Translations under genes and position numbers: made by a program
Shown: one piece after another, positions 59,072 to 64,000 of the stretch
How the letters are laid out: every line of letters begins with the position of its first letter
How positions within the stretch are numbered: the stretch's first letter is position 1
The notes under the pieces: generated by a model
What the model was told of the DNA's origin: nothing
Databases searched by the model: none
Seen by the model: the letters and a program-made list of their open reading frames with translations, nothing else
From: Treponema bryantii
GTDB taxonomy: Bacteria > Spirochaetota > Spirochaetia > Treponematales > Treponemataceae
Direction of reading: 5' to 3'
DNA length: 64,000 nucleotides
Assembly: GCF_900113965.1 (NCBI RefSeq)
Contig: NZ_FORI01000001.1
Span: 1 to 64,000 of the forward strand

Positions 59072-59575
59072 ATGAAAAAATTGATTACACTTATATTCAG
59101 CTTTTTGATTTTTGGAGCTGTCTTTGCAGAACCTTCTCAGAGTCCTTATGACTATGCCCTAACTTTTTTCAAGAAATTCAATGAAACTCAAAAAAGACTT
59201 ACTTATATGAACAAGCCCGGTTCTCTTGAAAAAATGGGAACAGAAACTGTATATGGAAATATTTCCGGTTCCGTTTTTTATGATGTAAAACTTAAAGGTT
59301 TGGGCGCTGTTGTAACTCTGCGCTATACAAATTATTGTGATGAAGAAGGCTGGACTTTTGATGGTGAAATCCTCACACATTCAAACATGGCGCAGAACGG
59401 AACCTTTGAAGGAACGATAAAAGTTTCGGGTGTGGCACCTGGCGAAATCTCTTACGATAAGGTACTCCTCAAAAAAGGTCTGCCAGGTGACGGCAATTAC
59501 CTCGTAACTACCTCAGATTTCAAAGATGCTGAAGTAAGTTACACGGTTTATCTGAAATCAAAAGAGGTAGAATAA
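59072..59575 (+). CDS. Exported hypothetical protein
   Basis: 167 residues with signal peptide MKKLITLIFSFLIFGAVFAE. The mature part begins with a helix (YDYALTFFKKFNETQKRLTYM) and continues as beta strands with balanced charges (GNISGSVFYDVKLKGLGAVVTLRYTNYC). No family recognised; predicted periplasmic. TATAAT sits about 10 bp before the ATG (59059-59064), with no clear ribosome site, so the start is either leaderless or set by another promoter. Confidence 0.68.
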   Translation: MKKLITLIFSFLIFGAVFAEPSQSPYDYALTFFKKFNETQKRLTYMNKPGSLEKMGTETVYGNISGSVFYDVKLKGLGAVVTLRYTNYCDEEGWTFDGEILTHSNMAQNGTFEGTIKVSGVAPGEISYDKVLLKKGLPGDGNYLVTTSDFKDAEVSYTVYLKSKEVE

Positions 59576-59586
59576 ACTATCTTTCG

Positions 59587-60624
59587 TTAGTTTATAAACT
59601 TTTTCATCTGCCAGCCGACAAGTTCAGATTCTGTCATAGCAAGAACTCCGGCGGCAGATACCCACTTAAAATCGCAGGTTTCGCCTTCCTGCAGCTTAAT
59701 CGAATTTTTGTCGCAATCAGTTACACATAAAAATCTTACATGCCAGCAATGCCCGCCAATGTCTTTACTTAGGAATTCAAGTTTATCTGCAACGATATCG
59801 GTTTCTTCACGAAGCTCACGGAGCGCACCTTCTACATCCGTTTCCCCTTTCAGCGCTGAGCCACCTGCTGTCGCCTCCCACATATTCGGATAAAGCGGCT
59901 TTGTGGGATCACGTTTCATCAAAAGATATGTTCCGTCCACATGACGCACGAGAACCTCACACACAAGATGATATGTATCCTCTGGGAAATATTCCTCTTC
60001 ATCACGAACCAGAGTGACCCCTTCTATTTTTTCATAATTAGAATTATATGCATCCCAAAGTTCCGGTTTTTTCATATTCTTTATGCTTAAACATTTTTCA
60101 CCATTAAACTCAAAAGCAACAATCCAAGGCATAACATTTATGACTTTTTCGAAATCAGAATATCCAAATGATTTATCATAATAATTGATGATTGTACTAA
60201 GAGCAGTTCCATGAGTTCCAATCGCAATATTCTTGCCTTCGTACTTTTTCAGCACTTCCTTTAAAGCAGCAATATTACGTGCCTGAACTTCGCGAAGGCA
60301 TTCTCCACCTTCAAGTTTATAATCAAAGTCTGCCCACTGATTTTTTGAAAACTCGAAAAAATTATCTATCCATTCATTACCAACAACTCTTTCATGAAAA
60401 TCATTAATAGTTTCAATTTTGAATCCATACTTGCCGGCAAAATCTTCAAGCGTCATCACAGCTCTTTTATACGGGCTTGAAAGTACAACATCAATCTTTT
60501 TATTGCTCAGATATTCCGTAACAATTTTTCTATCTTCCATTCCCTTTGGTGTAAGCTCACGTAATAAATCATCATGATTTGAATAATTCGGTTCCGCATG
60601 TCTGATAAAATAAACTTTTGTCAT
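59587..60624 (-). CDS. Fusion of histidine phosphatase and NUDIX hydrolase
   Basis: 345 residues. The N-terminal branch-1 histidine phosphatase (1-200) has RHA (His8 as phosphate acceptor) and IGTHGTAL with the second catalytic His. The C-terminal NUDIX domain (about 215-345) has GGSALKGETDVEGALRELREETDI, the 23-residue box with all its Glu and Arg positions. Joining the two suggests sequential removal of phosphates from a nucleotide or sugar-phosphate. AAGGAG lies 6 nt before ATG. Last gene of a three-gene minus unit. Confidence 0.88.
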   Translation of the reverse strand: MTKVYFIRHAEPNYSNHDDLLRELTPKGMEDRKIVTEYLSNKKIDVVLSSPYKRAVMTLEDFAGKYGFKIETINDFHERVVGNEWIDNFFEFSKNQWADFDYKLEGGECLREVQARNIAALKEVLKKYEGKNIAIGTHGTALSTIINYYDKSFGYSDFEKVINVMPWIVAFEFNGEKCLSIKNMKKPELWDAYNSNYEKIEGVTLVRDEEEYFPEDTYHLVCEVLVRHVDGTYLLMKRDPTKPLYPNMWEATAGGSALKGETDVEGALRELREETDIVADKLEFLSKDIGGHCWHVRFLCVTDCDKNSIKLQEGETCDFKWVSAAGVLAMTESELVGWQMKKFIN

Positions 60625-60642
60625 TGTGGTCTCCTTTTTTAA

Positions 60643-61251
60643 TTACAGTTTGCGCTTAAAAATATATGTTTTGTAATCTTCGTCCTCACTGTTGAACGGT
60701 TCGTATATATCTTCCTTCACAAGCGTAAAGCCGTGATTAAAATACCACTGCCAGTTGCATTCACAGTCTGTCCAAAGGTAAAGATTTTTCCAGCCCTCAT
60801 CGCGAAGATGATTACAGGCCTGGTCGAGAATCTGAGAACCAGCCCCAGGCTTCCGGCTTATAAAAAGCGAAAGTTTTATGTCATCATCATTCATGAGGCT
60901 GAGGGTTCGCTCGTCCATGAGAGTCAGGAAAGTTTTGCTCATTGCAGAGGCCGTGAGCCACTCTTCCGGAAAGCGCTGAGACTCGCGGGCAAACCATTCT
61001 TCTACACTGCACTTATCTCCCTTCCGCGCAAAGAACGCCGCCGACAATATCCCGCCTCTCGCGCCCGCGCCTTCGACCTCGCTTCCACCCATCAGCTGAA
61101 ATCTATAATCATTTTCCCAGATATTATTTCTTACTATATATTCAACATTAAAACGTTTGAACTCCGAGCTCCCCACAGACGGGCACCATAACGGCTCAAC
61201 AACATCAACAAGAAGAGGAATGTTTTCAAAATTAAAAGGTTCGAGTTGCAC
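60643..61251 (-). CDS. GNAT-family N-acetyltransferase
   Basis: 202 residues from GTG 61251, with AGGAG at 5 nt. ISRKPGAGSQILDQACNHLRDEG gives the R-x-x-G-x-G/S acetyl-CoA loop and WQWYFNHGFTLVKEDIYEP the C-terminal part. N-terminal half is divergent. Sits between the methyltransferase (8 bp) and the RHG-NUDIX gene (18 bp). Confidence 0.75.
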   Translation of the reverse strand: MQLEPFNFENIPLLVDVVEPLWCPSVGSSEFKRFNVEYIVRNNIWENDYRFQLMGGSEVEGAGARGGILSAAFFARKGDKCSVEEWFARESQRFPEEWLTASAMSKTFLTLMDERTLSLMNDDDIKLSLFISRKPGAGSQILDQACNHLRDEGWKNLYLWTDCECNWQWYFNHGFTLVKEDIYEPFNSEDEDYKTYIFKRKL

Positions 61252-61259
61252 AATGTCTC

Positions 61260-62051
61260 CTATTTTTTCTGCAAAACTGTGATTGCTCCGTAGTGCAGAA
61301 TATCAAACTTTTCCGGAGCAATTTCATCGAGGAGGGCACGGTGTTCTGCATCCCAGCGGGCAAGTTCTTCCGGATTAAGAGAAGCACCAATTCCCCTGCT
61401 TGCTCTTACACGGCCGTGCCAGCTTTCTTTTGTAAACGGAACCATAAGGTCGAACTCTTCATGTTCAAGTTTATCAAAATATTTATAGGCAACATCTGGT
61501 ACCCAGTTTTCATGACGCTGCGCACCACAGCCAGACCATTTTGGACTGTACTTTAAAATCATCTCTTCGCTCTTACCTGCAATCTTATCTTCAAAAGGAA
61601 GCCATGCCATATACAAGATTACAAGTTTTCCATTTGGCTTAAGAAGGTCCGCAAGAACCGGCATCACTTTTTCATGATCAAAATACCAGAAGCACTGGCA
61701 CGCTGTAATTACATCAAAACTTTCTTTCGGAAAATCAAGCTGCTCAGTTGCACTGGCAATAAAATCAATTTTCATGTTGCCTTCAGCCGCGAGTATTTTT
61801 GCCTGCTCAATCTGCTCAGGAGAAATATCTGTGCCGGTCCACTGTGCGCCATATTTATACATATTGCGCGGAATAACACCAGTACCCGTTCCAAGATCCA
61901 GAACTTTCTGACCGTTAACACAAAGGCCGCGGTCTACAACTTTTCTGTAAAACTCTTCCGGGTAAATGTCGCGAAACTTTGCATATTCTTTTGAAGTCTT
62001 TCCCCAGTCAAAAGCCTTTCCGTCATCAATGCGCTTATCTTTGATTTCCAT
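61260..62051 (-). CDS. Class I SAM-dependent methyltransferase
   Basis: 263 residues from ATG 62051 (GTG 62060 is possible). FRDIYPEEFYRKVVDRGL, VLDLGTGTGVIPRNMYKYG (motif I, about 51-69), TGTDISPEQIEQAK, FDVITACQCFWYFDHEKVMPVLADLLKPNGKLVILYM complete a methyltransferase_11 core, and AVLQKK-type strand ends it. The pattern HEAHYQ-like WHGRVRASRGIGASLN is common in small-molecule methyltransferases. Confidence 0.88.
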   Translation of the reverse strand: MEIKDKRIDDGKAFDWGKTSKEYAKFRDIYPEEFYRKVVDRGLCVNGQKVLDLGTGTGVIPRNMYKYGAQWTGTDISPEQIEQAKILAAEGNMKIDFIASATEQLDFPKESFDVITACQCFWYFDHEKVMPVLADLLKPNGKLVILYMAWLPFEDKIAGKSEEMILKYSPKWSGCGAQRHENWVPDVAYKYFDKLEHEEFDLMVPFTKESWHGRVRASRGIGASLNPEELARWDAEHRALLDEIAPEKFDILHYGAITVLQKK

Positions 62052-62095
62052 ATTTCCCACTCGATTGGAATCACTATTTTAATACGTTTAATATA

Positions 62096-62800
62096 TCACA
62101 GACTTCTTATTGTTGTAATTACCCGCAGCGAACGAAGATACTCTTTTCTTTCGTTTGGAACTCTAAAGCTTTCGCATGCTTTTTGAATTGTCTTGTTATG
62201 AGTCCAGTCATCAAGTTTGTGACCTTCAATATATTTCACAGAAGTATCCCACTGTTTTACCAGAGCTTCAGCGAAGAGCCAGGCTGTCATCATATTCACA
62301 TAATATTCATCAGAACGTAAGTCCGCCGGCAAATCCAGATATTCAGGCTTAAAATCTTCATCAAGATAATTTGCCATCAAAATCTTCATACCACAGCGGC
62401 GGGTATAAGTTGCTTCAGACGAAATCCATTTTTGAACAAGCCCGATTAGTTCGTCCCTATGCTTTTTAAAACACACAGGGTTCACTCCATCATTTACAGC
62501 CCAATTATCAATATAAGGTATGAACTTTTCGAGAGCCGCAACACATTCATCAAAATCTTTTATCTTATTTATCAAGGCAACATGCAGACAGTTTTCTTCG
62601 TGATAGGTATGCGGCAGAGTTGAAAGAAAAACCGGAATCACTTCATCGCCCTTAATCCGCTTTAAAATATTTTTATATTCAGGTGCACGAATCCCGATAA
62701 ACTTTTCCCGAGGAAATCCTGGAATCAGTTTCGCACCAAAATCACCATACTTTTTATCTTCATACTCAAACAGCAGCTTCTGCAAATCTTTTATAGTCAT
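62096..62800 (-). CDS. DNA alkylation repair protein (AlkD-like)
   Basis: 234 residues of HEAT-like helical repeats. FIGIRAPEYKNILK, ENCLHVALINKIKDF, FIPYIDNWAVNDGVN (the W-x-x-x-D region of AlkC/AlkD fold) and CGMKILMANYLDE, YYVNMMTAWLFAEALVKQWD match AlkD glycosylases, which remove alkylated bases by binding the backbone without flipping. Length is normal. Start ATG 62800. Confidence 0.86.
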   Translation of the reverse strand: MTIKDLQKLLFEYEDKKYGDFGAKLIPGFPREKFIGIRAPEYKNILKRIKGDEVIPVFLSTLPHTYHEENCLHVALINKIKDFDECVAALEKFIPYIDNWAVNDGVNPVCFKKHRDELIGLVQKWISSEATYTRRCGMKILMANYLDEDFKPEYLDLPADLRSDEYYVNMMTAWLFAEALVKQWDTSVKYIEGHKLDDWTHNKTIQKACESFRVPNERKEYLRSLRVITTIRSL

Positions 62801-62867
62801 AAAAATATTATAACATCAGAAATACAAATCCTCAAAAACCATGTTATAATTAATTGAGGAGTAAAAA

Positions 62868-63395
62868 ATGATTAAATGGGTAAAAGAACTTCCTGACACA
62901 CCAATTGATACAAACATCTACAAACCGTTTATTAAAGGCGACTGGTTTCGAAAACACTATATGTGGTTTGCATACACATTAATGTTTCTTCTTGTTATCC
63001 CAGTCTGTTGTCTTACAACACCAATGAACGATATTCGTTTTCCTATCAGAATTGCAATGATACTTCCTGTATTTCTGATTCATGAACTTCTGCACATTCT
63101 CGTTGCTTTCAGAATCGGAAATATTTATCTGACTCATTCAGGATTATATTTCTGGCTTCACTCAGATGCAGAAATGTCAAAAGGTCGGTTCTGGATTTTT
63201 ATGACTCTTCCCTTTCTCGTGCTTTCAGGCATTCCGCTAATCACAAGATTTTTTTATTCAGGCGCACTTAGTCCATATATTTTATACGTTGCCTGGATTA
63301 ATGCAGTAATGGCAAGCTCAGACATCATCAATTCTATATTAATTTTATTTAAGCCCCGTAATGCAATTTTTTACCGGGGCTATTATAAATGCTGA
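62868..63395 (+). CDS. DUF3267 membrane protein with HELLH motif
   Basis: 175 residues, four to five helices. LIHELLHILVAFRIG at about 72-86 holds HExxH inside a membrane helix, as in DUF3267/putative zincin proteins related to site-2 proteases, but the NPDG-type second motif is not evident; NAVMASSDIIN near 145 may provide the Asp ligand. GAGGAG lies 7 nt upstream of ATG 62868. Role unknown. Confidence 0.72.
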   Translation: MIKWVKELPDTPIDTNIYKPFIKGDWFRKHYMWFAYTLMFLLVIPVCCLTTPMNDIRFPIRIAMILPVFLIHELLHILVAFRIGNIYLTHSGLYFWLHSDAEMSKGRFWIFMTLPFLVLSGIPLITRFFYSGALSPYILYVAWINAVMASSDIINSILILFKPRNAIFYRGYYKC

Positions 63396-63416
63396 GTCTG
63401 CCAGTTTCCCGGTGAT

Positions 63417-64000
63417 TTATTTTATGATATACAACGCTGCTGCAGAGGCCTTGTAATCCTTCGGGATTTCGAGGCCTTCAACATTCATGCCGTACCAGTA
63501 CAGTTCCTGTCGTGGACTCAAAAAACTACAGAGCCAGAAAACATATAACTGATCTATTCTCTCTTTTACACCCCGCATCTCAGGAAGCATAATCTCTTCC
63601 ATTGCTTTGTCAGTTGCCTGTGCAATTTCTTTTACGATAGGAATTACTGCTCTGGTGATGATTTTTTCAAGTTCAGAAAAAACTTCTTCTGTGAAAACAG
63701 GAATCATCGGCTTGTAGCTGTCGCCACGTTTTTCCACAACTCCATGCTTTTCAAAATCTTCAAGACACTTTTTCTCTTCCTCTGTAAACTCACGGTTTAT
63801 TCCTTTTACAAGATTCAGATAAAAATCGATATTGCCGGAAGTAAGATATTTATTTCTGCCCATATCCGATGTTCCCATTCCAAGTGCATTTTCTTCAAAG
63901 CTGCACGGAAAAGGTTTTAAATCAAAAACATTGTTATATCGATAGTTACCTAAATGCTGATAATAAGTTGATGTCTGAGTCAATCGTCTTTCCAGATGAT
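63417..64000 (-). CDS. Uncharacterised protein, N-terminus outside window
   Basis: At least 194 residues; the frame stays open to the window edge through HLERRLTQTSTYYQHLGNYRY, so TTG 63983 is probably internal. The visible part is soluble and mixed helical, with NKYLTSGNIDFYLNLVKGINREFTEEEKKCLEDFEKHGVVEKRGDSYKPMIPVF, a pattern like a winged-helix effector domain. No catalytic motif recognised. Confidence 0.6.
   Translation of the reverse strand, partial: HLERRLTQTSTYYQHLGNYRYNNVFDLKPFPCSFEENALGMGTSDMGRNKYLTSGNIDFYLNLVKGINREFTEEEKKCLEDFEKHGVVEKRGDSYKPMIPVFTEEVFSELEKIITRAVIPIVKEIAQATDKAMEEIMLPEMRGVKERIDQLYVFWLCSFLSPRQELYWYGMNVEGLEIPKDYKASAAALYIIK

Noticed and set aside
1-64000. tRNA or rRNA genes
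   Set aside because: No cloverleaf or rRNA-like stretch was recognised by eye on either strand; a covariance search would be needed to exclude one.

Overview
The window reads as a chromosomal segment of a host-associated spirochete, most likely a rumen or gut Treponema. This rests on moderate-to-low GC, many exported proteins with short spirochete-type signal peptides, class III adenylate cyclases fused to propeller or 7TM sensor modules, GGDEF and MCP receptors, a GH18 YaaH-like lipoprotein, a PFL/UPF0210 protein, a DUF1846 protein, and several families of dispersed palindromic repeats. The genus is an inference from gene content; no rRNA or tRNA gene was found in the window to confirm it.

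Layout. 1-1.1 kb: left-truncated IS110-family transposase, then a Phd/RelE-type toxin-antitoxin pair ending in an attC-like structure. 1.1-8.4 kb: TPR protein, U32-like protein, a copper module (csoR with two palindromic operators, then copA carrying a fused C-terminal CopZ with its own internal ribosome-binding site), an MFS transporter and a threonine aldolase. 8.4-11.5 kb: minus-strand housekeeping genes (CPBP protease, PAQR-like protein, RlmB-type methyltransferase, YchJ). 11.5-12.3 kb: decayed island with a GC-rich repeat, three 37-bp palindromes and the C-terminal stub of an MmeI-like DNA methyltransferase. 12.3-24.8 kb: Eis-like acetyltransferase, ModF-like double ABC ATPase, GH18 lipoprotein, UPF0210 protein, GNAT, a GntR-regulated ABC operon, a membrane-bound LuxR-type regulator, an FMN enzyme and phosphofructokinase. 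24.9-39 kb: signalling and transport genes (propeller-adenylate cyclase, YczE-like protein, OPT transporter with an orphan PqqD protein, DUF1846, two diguanylate cyclases, a ketosynthase, an MCP). 39.3-47 kb: rsgA followed by a dense chain of small modifying enzymes (four GNAT-type, three methyltransferases, metallo-hydrolase, truncated deaminase), many joined by 4-bp stop/start overlaps. 47-50.5 kb: split ABC exporter and a divergent MerR regulator with a 19-bp-spaced promoter. 50.5-64 kb: second adenylate cyclase, a serine hydrolase, kinases, more methyltransferases and GNATs, a pseudogene with two lesions, and an RHG-NUDIX fusion.

The most distinctive material is structural DNA. Family A palindromes (GGTGG/CCACC ends, TTCGAC core) occur between genes, as probable terminators, and also in frame inside at least three proteins, much as Rickettsia palindromic elements do. 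Family B (ATTGC...GCAAT modules around ATGACGTCAT) and family C share the same central 10-mer. Family D is GC-rich and in one place hosts a nested family A copy. Separately, four perfect palindromes at 55859-56129, each TACCTACAAAA-N16-TTTTGTAGGTA with different loops, form an ordered array. The three palindromes at 11748-11930 have other arm sequences but nearly the same outer length (37 versus 38 bp). I cannot match this arrangement to a known system, and it is the best candidate here for something undescribed.
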